From positions 930,001 to 994,000 of the forward strand of contig CAVZBF010000004.1 in assembly GCA_963773465.1 (NCBI GenBank): 64,000 nucleotides of DNA, in the 5' to 3' direction. Positions within the stretch are counted from its first letter, which is position 1. The number at the start of each line of letters is the position of its first letter. The notes under the pieces are model-generated. The model saw only the letters and a list, made by a program, of their open reading frames with translations. It was not told the origin of the DNA and searched no databases. Below, in pieces: positions 12,203 through 21,976 of this stretch. This DNA comes from VBAS01 sp963773465 (GTDB lineage Bacteria > Bacteroidota > Bacteroidia > Chitinophagales > Chitinophagaceae). A program made the translations under genes and the position numbers.

Positions 12203-13255
12203 ATGCTACGATCAAAGATTGCCGGTATTGGCATGTATGTGCCGGAAAATATTGTTACCAATAACGATCTCAAAAAATATATGGATACCACTGATGAGTG
12301 GATACAGGAACGAACCGGTATACAGGAAAGAAGATATGCTCATCGTACAAAAGAAACAACGGCAACAATGGGCATTGAAGCTGCAAAGATCGCCATTGAA
12401 AGAGCCGGCATCACTCCACAGGATATTGACTTTATCATTTTCGCTACTATCTGTCCTGATTATTATTTTCCCGGATGCGGTGTGTTGGTGCAACGTGCCA
12501 TGAAGATGAAAGAGATTGGTGCATTGGATATAAGAGATCAGTGTTCAGGATTTGTGTATGCACTTAGCACCGGCGATCAGTTTATTAAAACAGGGATGTA
12601 TAAAAATATTCTTGTTGTTGCCAGTGAAAAACATTCATTCGGATTGGACTTCAGCACCCGTGGAAGAAATATTTCTGTGATCTTCGGTGATGGTGCCGGC
12701 GCCGTTGTATTACAACCAACAGACGATGAAAACCGTGGCATTTTGAGTACGCATTTACATTGCGATGGAAACAATGCGGAGATACTGGCGATGTATAATC
12801 CCGGTACGCATGCTAATTATTGGGTTCCCGAAAAAAAGCTTGCTGATTTTGAAGAAGCCGAAATAGGTGAAATGTTTATGAGCCATGCCATGATCGATAA
12901 TGCACAGAATTTTCCCAACATGGATGGGCAGGCAGTTTTTAAAATAGCTGTTGAAAAATTTCCTGAAGTGATCATGGAAGCATTAAATACAAATCGCTAT
13001 CAGACATCAGACCTCAAACTGCTGATCCCCCACCAGGCTAACCTGCGCATATCTCAGTTTGTTCAAAAGAAATTAAAACTAAGAGATGACCAGGTGTATA
13101 ATAATATTCAGAAATATGGTAACACTACTGCTGCATCCATTCCTATTGCCTTATGCGAAGCATGGGAAATGGGAAAAATAAAAGAAGGCGACCTGGTTTG
13201 TCTTGCCGCATTTGGCAGCGGGTTTACTTGGGCAAGCGCATTGTTGAAATGGTAA
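12203..13255 (+). CDS. fabH: beta-ketoacyl-ACP synthase III (FabH-like)
   Basis: KAS III condenses an acyl-CoA with malonyl-ACP to start fatty acid synthesis. The catalytic triad is visible: Cys114 (RDQCSGFVYAL), His277 (LIPHQANLR) and Asn307 (KYGNTTAAS). The glycine-rich FGDGAGAVVL block and the C-terminal AAFGSGFTWASALLKW also fit. The protein has 350 residues, slightly longer than E. coli FabH (about 317), because of an insert at about 190-235 that could reshape the acyl pocket. It stands alone, away from other fab genes or plsX, so it may be a second paralogue with a different starter preference. That last point is inference. Confidence 0.88.
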   Translation: MLRSKIAGIGMYVPENIVTNNDLKKYMDTTDEWIQERTGIQERRYAHRTKETTATMGIEAAKIAIERAGITPQDIDFIIFATICPDYYFPGCGVLVQRAMKMKEIGALDIRDQCSGFVYALSTGDQFIKTGMYKNILVVASEKHSFGLDFSTRGRNISVIFGDGAGAVVLQPTDDENRGILSTHLHCDGNNAEILAMYNPGTHANYWVPEKKLADFEEAEIGEMFMSHAMIDNAQNFPNMDGQAVFKIAVEKFPEVIMEALNTNRYQTSDLKLLIPHQANLRISQFVQKKLKLRDDQVYNNIQKYGNTTAASIPIALCEAWEMGKIKEGDLVCLAAFGSGFTWASALLKW

Positions 13256-13295
13256 ATGCAACGTTTTTTCCCCGAACTTCGTTTTACTGTAACTA

Positions 13296-13733
13296 ATGGG
13301 CAAACTTATTATATATATTATTCCATTATTTCTTGGAATTTCTTTGCAGGCTCAATCCTACGATAGCTGGAATATTTATCATAACCGTAAAGAAGTTTCT
13401 AAATTCACTAATAAGAAAGAGCCAAAGGATGAACGAAAGGTTTTATTGTTAAACCGTTTCCTCGAAGGCCCCGGGTTTTTTATTATTGAATACACACCGG
13501 CAGCTGAACAATCAGAATGGATACGTACCATCGGTTTTTTTGATTCTTCCGATAAATCTATAAGAGAATACAGCAATACACTCTTTCTTCGTTTGCACAA
13601 TTCAGAAATTGCAGGGATAATGGAAGGCAGGCAAAAAGTAAAAGTATATAGTTGGGCTATTCCAAAAGACCCCGCATTGGCTGCTACGGTTCGTGTACGT
13701 CGCATACTTTTGTGTACATTGTATACACGATGA
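13296..13733 (+). CDS. secreted hypothetical protein
   Basis: A 145-residue protein with a signal peptide ending near LQAQS (residues 1-20). I do not recognise a family. The mature part alternates charged and hydrophobic residues, like a small beta-sandwich. The stop overlaps the start of the lipid kinase gene in an ATGA at 13730-13733, so the two are probably co-translated. Confidence 0.6.
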   Translation: MGKLIIYIIPLFLGISLQAQSYDSWNIYHNRKEVSKFTNKKEPKDERKVLLLNRFLEGPGFFIIEYTPAAEQSEWIRTIGFFDSSDKSIREYSNTLFLRLHNSEIAGIMEGRQKVKVYSWAIPKDPALAATVRVRRILLCTLYTR

Positions 13734-14632
13734 GCCGAAAGATTATCTACATCATCAATCCAATTTCAGGAACCAAACCGGGAAATGATCTTCGAAAGAT
13801 CATTGAAGACAAAACAAGGGTGAAAGGTTTTTGGTATGACATCTTTCCTTCAGTTGCCGATGGTAATTATTCATTTTTACATTCAATTATAAAAGAAGAA
13901 AAGATCACCGATGTAGTAATTGCCGGTGGTGATGGCACAATAAGCGGCGTAGTTGGAAGCCTGCTGGACCAGGATGTAAATTTTGGTATCATTCCCCGCG
14001 GCTCAGGAAATGGCCTGGCGCTCTGTGCAAAGATTTCAAAACAACCGGCAACTGCTTTGGATATAATTTTCAATGGCAAAGCTTCGGCCATCGACGGATT
14101 TTTTATCAATGATCGTTTTGCCTGCATGCTTGCAGGACTTGGCTTTGACGCTAAGGTTGCGCATGAATTTGCCGGTCATCCAAAAAGAGGATTGATGACC
14201 TATGCCCAACTGACGCTGAAACATTTTTTTTCTATTCAACCATTTCAATTCGAAATAAAACTGGATAAAGAAAAATTTGAGACAGAAGCATTTTTTATAA
14301 GCATTGCAAACAGCAACCAGTTTGGAAATAATTTTACCATAGCGCCAAAGGCAAGCTTAAGTGATGGGTTGCTGGATATAGTGATCGTAACAAGACAGAA
14401 TAAAGTAAGTTTCCTCTTTCAAACATTAAAACAGGTGGCAGGCTGGAATGTCCTGAAATCTACCTCAATCGTCGCACAAAAACGCGGTGTTATTTATTTT
14501 CAAACTGATAAATTGGAGATCACTAATTATTCTGAAGCACCTTTGCATATTGATGGCGATCCCGCGGAAACTCCGGATAAGCTTTTAATAGAAGTAAAGA
14601 AAAAATGTTTCAGGCTTATTCAACCAGTTTAG
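13730..14632 (+). CDS. diacylglycerol/sphingosine kinase family lipid kinase (YegS-like)
   Basis: This ATP-dependent lipid kinase family phosphorylates diacylglycerol or related lipids. Visible motifs are the N-terminal IIYIINPISGTKPG, the nucleotide-binding VIAGGDGTISGVVG and the substrate motif IPRGSGNGLA. The C-terminal DGDP fits the catalytic beta-sheet domain. The start at 13730 (MSRKIIYI) was chosen because it matches the family N-terminus and forms the ATGA overlap with the preceding stop. Length is 300 residues, normal. The 3' end overlaps the convergent patatin gene by 17 bp. Confidence 0.88.
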   Translation: MSRKIIYIINPISGTKPGNDLRKIIEDKTRVKGFWYDIFPSVADGNYSFLHSIIKEEKITDVVIAGGDGTISGVVGSLLDQDVNFGIIPRGSGNGLALCAKISKQPATALDIIFNGKASAIDGFFINDRFACMLAGLGFDAKVAHEFAGHPKRGLMTYAQLTLKHFFSIQPFQFEIKLDKEKFETEAFFISIANSNQFGNNFTIAPKASLSDGLLDIVIVTRQNKVSFLFQTLKQVAGWNVLKSTSIVAQKRGVIYFQTDKLEITNYSEAPLHIDGDPAETPDKLLIEVKKKCFRLIQPV

Positions 14633-16872
14633 CCAACGGCATATCTTTTTGATTAAACAGGCTATCGACCTTTTTAAAACTTTTAATGTTGAATAAAAAA
14701 TCCGGTGAGCTCAATATATTTTTTTTCTCCCGTTGCGTAAGATGGAAGTTCAATGCCGCTTTGTCTTCTTGTTTTTCGGTAGCATATTGAAAAATTATTT
14801 TATTGATACGATGCCCTGCATGCTGTGTATAATAACTGAGCAGGTCGTTCTGAAAATATTCCATTGTCTTGAACCAGTTATGCTGCAGCATCAGAAATGG
14901 TTTTGTGGCATGGTCGCCGATATTCTCGGTAACATACGGATAATCCCATCCGCCTGTAGGCCGGTCTCTCACCTGGATGATAAGCACGCCTCTTGTGTTT
15001 TGGCTTATCCAATCTTCAAAAAATTCAAGAAATCGTAAACCAGTTTCCTGTCCATAATTATCTCTTAGCCCTGCATCCATTACATCGATGACCGGTTCTG
15101 AAGGAAGCCACACATTTGGCAGCACAAGAGGAAATGTTGCGTTCATGCGGAGCGCTGTCAATATCCTGATATTATAAGGATCTTGTTTTTCAAAGAAAGA
15201 AACAAAGTCAATAACATCGGGATCCATTTCGGGAATCGCCGTTGTATCATATTTGCTGCGCATCATAAATCGTATGGGCTGCGTGCTGATGATCATTTTA
15301 CGGCTGTCGCGGGAAACAACTGAATTATAAAATATCAAAGGGATCACTGCATTTCTTTCATCGTCTTTATAATCTTTTAATTGTTTATTTAAAAAACCAT
15401 TTGTGTTTTTATCCAGTTTGGATTCAAAAGCATAGGCCCTGTCTTTTACATACACATAAGGGCCCGACTTCAAATTTTAGTGATGGAGAAATAAGATCTC
15501 TGGCAACAAAAGATGAGAATAACGGATTCAACAAATCGCCGGCTATGTCATCAACATATTTTTTATCCTGCAAACGAATATTCTCTCCTTTTTGCTTTCG
15601 TAAGTATAATTCGCGGAAATAAGAAGCGCCCATCATGCCGCCGGAGGCGCCGGTAATGAGAAAAGTTTTTTTCATTGCCTCACCATTTGTCATGCTGTCG
15701 AGTCGTTGCAAAATATTCATGGTGAATGTTGCACTTCTTGTTCCCCCGCCGCTTGTATTGATAACAACAAATAAAGGTTTATCCTCACCCTGTTTTCTTT
15801 TCCAATTCTCCAGCACATGGATCATATTCAAGCTATCGGCAGCAACATTATTTGCGGCTGACATTGTTAATAAATGCTCCCTGCTATAAGTTGGCCGGTC
15901 TTTGGTATTGGTATATTTTAATCCAAACGCTTTATTTCTTGGATCGATCCAATCCCATGTATAAAAAAGATTAAGGATAACGATCAATCCAAGCAAATAA
16001 GGAACACTCCAGCTTTGCAAAAAATAAGTAAATGCGCCTGCTACTCCAATAAGTATTGCAAAGAAGATCGTAATACTTGCTGCAGCCGGTATCTGGAAAA
16101 AAGCAGAGTCTTGTAAAAAACCAATGCCGATAAGAAATAAGAACGCCGCAAATACGGTAAGCACGGCAGCAAAATGATGTCGTTTAAAAATATTCTCAAT
16201 AAAATCACGGGTATAGTGAGAAACATCTCTTGTCTTCTTTACAGACCTTGGCGTTTCAAGATACCATTCTACTTTAATGATCTTTGATTCACTCGGTGGC
16301 AATTCTCCTGGTTTTAAATGACGGATATATTCTTTTGGATTTTTTATTACAGGCATCATTCGCCGGTAAATAGAGCGATCGGCCCTGAAAAAATAAATAA
16401 AAGAAATAAAAAGTATTAAAAGCAAGCCAAGTAAAAAGCCACCAGCCAGCATTAAGTATTCCGCTGTCGGGATCAGTTCTTTATACCTGATGAACTGCCA
16501 TGCTTTAATAAAATAAAAGACCAGGAATGCAAAGGGAATGACAAAGTTGTTTAATGAGTATCTTAAAAAAGGATTGGTAGTAGCTGCCAAAAACCTGAAA
16601 TGCCTGCTAAACAAAATAAAGCTGGCAATATTCCAGCTCATGATAAACATTCCGATGGCCATACCAACGATACCTGCGCCCAGAGCATTTACATTGCCAA
16701 GATATTCCGGCGCCAGGTAAAGTGAGTCGGCGCCAAAGGTTCGCATGAAAGTGCCGTTAATAGTGCTGAACAAAACAAACCAGAAAATAAGCAACACCTG
16801 GTATTTTCTGAAATGCAGAAATAACAGTTGAACAGGAAACGAGTAAAAGAATCCGCGGAGCCAGGCTTTCAT
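14616..16872 (-). CDS. membrane-anchored patatin-like phospholipase (one frameshift)
   Basis: The N-terminal third holds about seven to eight membrane helices. The C-terminal part is a patatin domain with the oxyanion hole NTSGGGTRSA, the nucleophile elbow ITGASGGMMG (GxSxG) and the catalytic aspartate in MDAGLRDNYG. Patatins are Ser-Asp lipid acyl hydrolases; the membrane part suggests action on inner-membrane lipids. The frame changes near 15455, between LKFEVGP and the second segment. Full length is about 752 codons. The neighbouring lipid kinase is convergent, so both may act on membrane lipids but are not co-transcribed. Confidence 0.85.
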
Positions 16873-16938
16873 AAGTAATGGAGACCAGGTTTATATTCTT
16901 TAAAATTAATATTAAACCGGGGTTATTTCAAGTAACTG

Positions 16939-17994
16939 CTATTTACTTTTTAGAAGATAAGTCATCCAGGTAAGTGATAATAACAAAAACATAGCAATTA
17001 ACTGGTGAAGCTGTGCTGTCCATTCAAATATTCCCCAATGATTGGGTACGATCTTAACGCTGTTAAGAACGGAGAGAATTCCAAGAATAAGTTGTACAAG
17101 TACAAGTAAGAAAGGCAGCCATTTTGTTTTTGAAAACAACGTGTTTGCTTTTATTCTAAATGATCGCCATGTCCAAAAGATAATGAACGCAAAAAGAATG
17201 TATGCAAGAGAACGGTGAATAAAATGAATGGTGATCTTATTCTCAATTAAATTCAATAAACCACCAGCAAACATGTTTGCCGGAACAAATGCCCCGTTAA
17301 TATCCGGCCAGGTAGGTGCAACCGTTGCCGCTTTATGCCCGGCCATCAATGCTCCAAATGCTAATTGTAAAACCAACACTACCAATATGAGCAACGTGAA
17401 ATTTTTTAATGGCTTATTGATAAACCTTTTTTCATTGGGTACTATCAGTTGTAATGCAAACCAAAATGTATAACAAAGCAATCCTAATGCTAATACGAAA
17501 TGAAGCATCAATCTTGTTGGTTTTACATAGAAAGCATCTCCCGTTAATCCGCTTACCACCATTATCCACCCTACTGCGCCCTGTAATGCTCCCAGGAGAA
17601 AAAGGATGATCAACGGTTTTATCATTTCTTCTTTGAATCTTTTTTGAAAGAGAAAAATGATAAAGGGAATGGCAAATACTACTCCTATTAATCTTGCCCA
17701 AAACCGGTGAATCCATTCCCAAAAGAAAATGAATTTGAAATCCTGTAATGTAAAATCGGAGTTTAGAATTGAAAATTGAGGAGTTTGTTTATACTTATTA
17801 AACTGTTCTATCCACTGTTGCTCATTTAATGGCGGCACAGTGCCTGTTATCACATCCCATTCAGTAATTGAAAGCCCGGAACCTGTAAGCCGGGTTACTC
17901 CACCCAGTAATATTTGAACGATGAGCATGGCTACACCAATCATTAACCAAATAGCAACCGGCTTTGTTGAACGCTGTGGAAAAGTTTGTGACAT
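16939..17994 (-). CDS. ctaA: heme A synthase (COX15/CtaA)
   Basis: Heme A synthase oxidises heme O to heme A for cytochrome oxidase. The 351-residue, eight-helix protein shows GGVTRLTGSGLSITEW, the heme-ligand blocks WEWIHRFWARLIG, HFVLAL, HFIHRSLAYIL and QLHQLIAMFLLL, and AGHKAATVAPTWPDINGAFVP in two parts. It lacks the paired Cys loop of the Bacillus type, so it belongs to the type without those cysteines. It lies about 19 kb from the oxidase operon that needs its product. The gene is intact. A perfect -7 box TAACTTTG (18002-18009) sits 7 bp before the start codon, so the mRNA should be nearly leaderless. Confidence 0.93.
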   Translation of the reverse strand: MSQTFPQRSTKPVAIWLMIGVAMLIVQILLGGVTRLTGSGLSITEWDVITGTVPPLNEQQWIEQFNKYKQTPQFSILNSDFTLQDFKFIFFWEWIHRFWARLIGVVFAIPFIIFLFQKRFKEEMIKPLIILFLLGALQGAVGWIMVVSGLTGDAFYVKPTRLMLHFVLALGLLCYTFWFALQLIVPNEKRFINKPLKNFTLLILVVLVLQLAFGALMAGHKAATVAPTWPDINGAFVPANMFAGGLLNLIENKITIHFIHRSLAYILFAFIIFWTWRSFRIKANTLFSKTKWLPFLLVLVQLILGILSVLNSVKIVPNHWGIFEWTAQLHQLIAMFLLLSLTWMTYLLKSK

Positions 17995-18001
17995 AGCGGC
18001 G

Positions 18002-18009
18002 CAAAGTTA
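18002..18009 (-). promoter_or_regulatory. -7 box TAACTTTG of ctaA
   Basis: Exact match to the Bacteroidota -7 consensus TAnnTTTG on the minus strand, ending 7 bp before the ctaA start codon at 17994. I saw no clear -33 TTG at the usual distance. Confidence 0.6.
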
Positions 18010-18067
18010 GTTGCTGGACTTGCTGAAAATTATTTTTGTTCTCCGATATTTGTGCATCCCTCAAAAA

Positions 18068-18682
18068 ATGCTGAATCCTTTTTTCCAGGACCAATTGACT
18101 GAAGCCGGTTGTGATGAAGCCGGTCGTGGTTGTTATGCAGGTCCGGTGTTTGCTTCAGCGGTTATTCTTCCCAAAGATTTTTTTCATCCATTGCTGAATG
18201 ATTCAAAACAATTGACCGCAGAGGAAAGAGATGAATTGAGGGTTGTCATTGAAAAAGAAGCGATCAGTTTTGCCGTTGCAAGTATCAGTCATAAAGAAAT
18301 CGACCGGATAAATATTTTGCAGGCATCGGTAAAAGCTATGCATGTTTCTGTGAGCCGTTTGAACCTGCAGCCCGAATTATTATTGATCGATGGAAATTAT
18401 TTTAAACGATATAAAAGGATCCCTCATCGCTGCATTGTAAAAGGTGATGCCACTTATGCATCGATTGCTGCTGCAAGCATTCTTGCCAAAACTTACCGCG
18501 ATGAATATATGCGAAAACTTCATGAAGAATTTCCACAGTACAATTGGGCATGCAATAAAGGATATGGCACACCGGAACATAGAAGAGCTCTTGAAGAACA
18601 CGGTATATGTAAATATCACCGTAAAAGCTGGCGTCTTTTCAACGAACAACCCGTTCTTTTTGATGAAGAAAGCAATATTTAA
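18068..18682 (+). CDS. rnhB: ribonuclease HII
   Basis: RNase HII nicks the RNA strand of RNA-DNA hybrids at misincorporated ribonucleotides. The motifs EAGCDEAGRGCYAGPV (with the catalytic Asp-Glu pair), LLIDGN and KGDATYASIAAASILAKTYRD are present. Length is 204 residues. I chose Met at 18068 (MLNPFFQDQ) over the upstream in-frame codon at 18011, because that extension has no family counterpart and would overlap the divergent ctaA promoter. The gene is intact. Confidence 0.93.
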   Translation: MLNPFFQDQLTEAGCDEAGRGCYAGPVFASAVILPKDFFHPLLNDSKQLTAEERDELRVVIEKEAISFAVASISHKEIDRINILQASVKAMHVSVSRLNLQPELLLIDGNYFKRYKRIPHRCIVKGDATYASIAAASILAKTYRDEYMRKLHEEFPQYNWACNKGYGTPEHRRALEEHGICKYHRKSWRLFNEQPVLFDEESNI

Positions 18683-18732
18683 CATTATCACTTCAATTTC
18701 AGGCTGATACAAGTTTAAATTTTATCTGTTAG

Positions 18733-18766
18733 TTGACAAGCTGAATGTTAGCGATTAATATCTTTG
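18733..18766 (+). promoter_or_regulatory. promoter of the JmjC-like gene
   Basis: TTG at 18733-18735 and an exact TATCTTTG -7 box at 18759-18766, separated by 23 bp. The proposed start codon lies 14 bp further on (18781). Confidence 0.55.
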
Positions 18767-18780
18767 TCAAAATTGCCTGC

Positions 18781-19668
18781 ATGCAGTTGAAGCCACTTCC
18801 GGTTTTAGATACTATCTCACCTGAAGAATTCAAAAATGAATTCTATGATAAGAACATGCCGGTAATTATCAGGGATCTTTCACATCAATGGCCCGCATAC
18901 ACTAAATGGAATTGGAATTATTTTAAAGAACTGGTTGGCGACAAAAAGGTGCCTCTTTATAACAATGTAAAAAGCGATGCTTATACACCTATAAATAAAG
19001 CTGATGATTACAAAACATTTGGTGAATACATTGACATGATCAGCCAGGGGCCTGCCGGCTGGCGGATATTCTTATTCAATATTTTTGATCATGCCCCGCA
19101 ATTAATAAATGATTTTACATGGCCCGAGCACATGATGAAAGGGTTTGTAAAAAAATACCCAATGCTTTTTACCGGCGGCGCTACTTCCATCACCCACATG
19201 CATTTTGATATTGATCTTTCACATATCCTGCATACGCAATTTGCCGGAAGAAAAAGAGTGTTGATGTTTCCTTTTGAAGAACAATACAAACTTTACCGAA
19301 AGCCTTATGAAGTTTTATCGCTTGCTGATTTTTCAAATTATTATATGCAGAATGGCAGTCCTGATTATGAAAAATTTCCGGCATTAAAACTTGCGCAGGG
19401 AGTTGAAGCAATACTTGAACATGGCGATACTTTGTTTATGCCTGCAGGCTAGTGGCATCATATGGAATATCTCGAAAGCGGTTTTGCCATGAGCTTACGG
19501 GCAATGCAGCCATCGATAACCGGGAAAATGAAAGCAGTCTGGAATCTGTTTGGAATGCGCAGCATCGATACTGTAATGAAAAAAACTGCACCGGTTTGGT
19601 GGTATGAAAGAAAAAAGAAAAAAGTGTTTGAAAATGCGGAAAGAGAATTAAAGGCCAGTCTTAGTTGA
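18781..19668 (+). pseudogene. JmjC/cupin_8-like protein interrupted by an in-frame TAG
   Basis: The cupin_8/JmjC-like family comprises Fe(II)/2-oxoglutarate oxygenases that hydroxylate proteins or small molecules. The metal-binding HxD is seen in THMHFDIDLSH and the distal His in WHHMEY. The reading frame is open for the whole 295 codons except one TAG at 19450-19452, exactly where the family block PAG-Y-WHHMEY normally has Tyr (TAT or TAC). This is a single-base substitution, unlike the indels elsewhere in the window. It could be a sequencing error, a true nonsense allele or, less likely, readthrough. Start is Met at 18781 (MQLKPLPV), 14 bp after a consensus -7 box. Confidence 0.75.
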
Positions 19669-20689
19669 TCATCCACACTTCATTTCCTCTTAATAGCTTA
19701 TCAAGATCAGCAGGCTTCTTTGCTTTTGCATCTTTTATTTGTTGCTCCATTACATCTTCATAGCAAGTACGATCAGTTTGATAAAACACACCGAATGGTC
19801 TTGGTAAATGACCTTCAATATTCGGGTTATCAAAAATGCGGACAAGTATCTGTGCTTTATAAATATCTTTTTCATCATGCACCCAAAGATCATCAGCGCT
19901 GTAACCATCTGCCAGGTTTACAACTTTTGGAGTAAATCCATCGAGTTTAATTCCCTTTTCTTTATTAGCTCCGAAAGTTAATGGCTTGCCTTGCTCAAGG
20001 AATAATGTTTCGGCAGCTTTTGTTCCTTTTTCAGTAAAAATTTCAAATGCGCCATCATTAAAAATGTTGCAGTTCTGGTAGATCTCGAGAAATGAAGCTC
20101 CTTTATGTGCGTTGGCACGAAGCAGCATTGCCTGCAAATGTTTTGGATCACGGTCCATTGTTCTTGCTACAAAAGTTGCATCGGCGCCCATGGCAAGTGC
20201 CAAAGGATTAAACGGATGATCAATACTTCCATAAGGAGTTGACTTGGTTACCTTATTTTCTTCAGATGTAGGTGAATATTGTCCTTTTGTCAATCCATAT
20301 ATCTGGTTATTGAAAAGAAGAATATTGACATCAAAATTTCTGCGCAGCAAATGAATAGTATGATTACCACCAATGCTCAGACTATCACCATCACCGGTTA
20401 CTATCCATACACTCAATTCAGGTCTTGAAGCTTTCAATCCGCTTGCCACGGCTGTTGCCCTTCCATGGATGGAGTGCATTCCATAGGTATTCATATAATA
20501 AGGGAAACGGCTGCTGCAGCCAATACCGGAAATGATCACAATATTTTCACGGGCGATGCCAAGCGTTGGCATCACTTTTTGCACCTGTGCCAGAATAGAA
20601 TAATCACCGCAACCGGGGCACCAGCGAACTTCCTGGTCGGTTGCAAAATCTTTGGCGGTTAAAACAGGGGATACAGTAGCTTCACTCAT
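19661..20689 (-). CDS. korB: 2-oxoacid:ferredoxin oxidoreductase, beta subunit
   Basis: The beta subunit carries thiamine diphosphate and part of the Fe-S machinery of enzymes that oxidise 2-oxoglutarate or a related 2-oxoacid with ferredoxin as acceptor. Motifs: VRWCPGCGDYSIL, SGIGCSSRFPYY, the ThDP/Mg block GDGDSLSIGGNH with NNQIYGLTKGQYSPTS, and a C-terminal tail common to the KorB type. The 342-residue frame is intact. The alpha subunit gene, usually adjacent, is not on either side or elsewhere in the window. The promoter is at 20706-20736. The 3' end overlaps the JmjC-like gene by 8 bp. Confidence 0.9.
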   Translation of the reverse strand: MSEATVSPVLTAKDFATDQEVRWCPGCGDYSILAQVQKVMPTLGIARENIVIISGIGCSSRFPYYMNTYGMHSIHGRATAVASGLKASRPELSVWIVTGDGDSLSIGGNHTIHLLRRNFDVNILLFNNQIYGLTKGQYSPTSEENKVTKSTPYGSIDHPFNPLALAMGADATFVARTMDRDPKHLQAMLLRANAHKGASFLEIYQNCNIFNDGAFEIFTEKGTKAAETLFLEQGKPLTFGANKEKGIKLDGFTPKVVNLADGYSADDLWVHDEKDIYKAQILVRIFDNPNIEGHLPRPFGVFYQTDRTCYEDVMEQQIKDAKAKKPADLDKLLRGNEVWMIN

Positions 20690-20705
20690 AAAATAAAATT
20701 GACAG

Positions 20706-20736
20706 CAAATTTACACAATGACAGGCGAATGTTCAA
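20706..20736 (-). promoter_or_regulatory. promoter of korB
   Basis: On the minus strand, TTG (20734-20736), 20 bp, then TAAATTTG (20706-20713), an exact match to TTG-N20-TAnnTTTG. The start codon is 16 bp downstream. Confidence 0.6.
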
Positions 20737-20812
20737 GATTCAATGCTTTATTGAAAAGCGTTAACATCGAAAATTGAGCATTGCGCATTGATCATTGTCC
20801 GACAGGACTCCT

Positions 20813-21164
20813 TTAGATATTATCTGAATTCAATTCTTCCCAATACTCTGCTGCTCTCCTGGTATGCGGGATCACTATTGTTCCGCCAACAATATTGGCT
20901 ACGGCAAATATTTCATACATCTGTTCTGTTGTAATGCCTAATTCATGAGATTTACCCAGATGGTACTTGATACAATCATCACAACGAAGATACCATGCTG
21001 GCAACCAATCCAAGCATTTCCTTCGTCTTCTTGTCCAGTGCGCCATCCTCATAGGTGTTGGTGTCAAGATTCCAGAGGCGTTTCATTACAAGATTATTTT
21101 TACTGAGAATGACCTCATTCATCCGGCTTCGGTAATCATTAAATTCTTTTACTAATGATGACAT
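20813..21164 (-). CDS. carboxymuconolactone decarboxylase/AhpD-like protein (one frameshift)
   Basis: A small CMD-domain protein of about 117 codons. The redox-type motif RCDDCIKYH (CxxCxxxH) and the following helix MYEIFAVANIVGGTIVIPH fit the AhpD/CMD fold, which handles peroxidase reduction or ring-cleavage chemistry. The frame changes near 20993, between EMLGLVASMV and LRCDDC. It lies upstream of korB on the same strand, but korB has its own promoter, so joint transcription is uncertain. Confidence 0.82.
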
Positions 21165-21381
21165 ATTATATGATTTTTTTCAAAGTTACCGCGAAGAAAT
21201 GATCCCGGTAAGTATCGGGAGATGACCGGCCATTCGATTGAAACTATTTTAACGGCAGCGCTTTGCTGATTGTCAAGCGGGGGTTGCATATCATAAATTT
21301 TTCTTGTTCCGCAGACGGGTTTGTTTATTAATTTGTAGCTGATTTGAAGATTTATAATAATTGAACACTCAATTCTCATTT

Positions 21382-21789
21382 ATGAAAAATAAAGTGATCG
21401 CAATGCTTGGTTTGGCGGTGTTTGTTTTTATCGGTTTTGCTGCTATTGTGCCTTCAGTAAAGAAAGAAAGAAACCTGAAAGTACTTCCAAAAGATATTAG
21501 TAATGCTGACCTGGACTCCGTAATGGAGGCTTATTCAAAACAATTAAATGTCGGTTGTGATTTTTGCCATGGCGCCAGTAAGATCAAGCCAGAAGATCTT
21601 GATTATGCCAGCGACGATAAACCTGAAAAAGAAATTACCCGCCAAATGATGAGAATGACGGCGGCCATCAATAAAGACTTTTTCGATTACACTATTGTTT
21701 ATAAAGCGGGGGAAACGATGGCTGTTTCCTGTTATACCTGTCATGACGGCTTCCCAAGGCCCGAAATGAAACATGAGAAAAAACAGTAG
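21382..21789 (+). CDS. diheme c-type cytochrome, reaction-centre-cytochrome-like
   Basis: A 135-residue exported protein with an N-terminal signal or anchor (residues 4-24) and two heme c motifs, CDFCH and CYTCH, about 60 residues apart. The pattern LPKDISNADLDSVM, then CDFCH, then RQMMRMTAAINKDFF and CYTCHDG resembles the photosynthetic-reaction-centre cytochrome c fold (CytC_RC), which also occurs in non-phototrophs as a periplasmic electron carrier. The partner is unknown. I took ATG 21382 rather than the upstream TTG because the signal peptide begins there. Confidence 0.8.
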   Translation: MKNKVIAMLGLAVFVFIGFAAIVPSVKKERNLKVLPKDISNADLDSVMEAYSKQLNVGCDFCHGASKIKPEDLDYASDDKPEKEITRQMMRMTAAINKDFFDYTIVYKAGETMAVSCYTCHDGFPRPEMKHEKKQ

Positions 21790-21976
21790 TATTACCTGCC
21801 ATTAATGCTATAAAAGAACTCCCATCTGTCCCCGGGTATTATTACCTATTAATAAAGCATTTTTGCTCGATTTTCCTATAAATCAGCTTTTTATTGCACT
21901 AGTGCGGACAGCTATTCGTTTATTTGTTGTCCGGTATAAGTTATATTATACCTTATCCTATAAAAACCATTACTCT

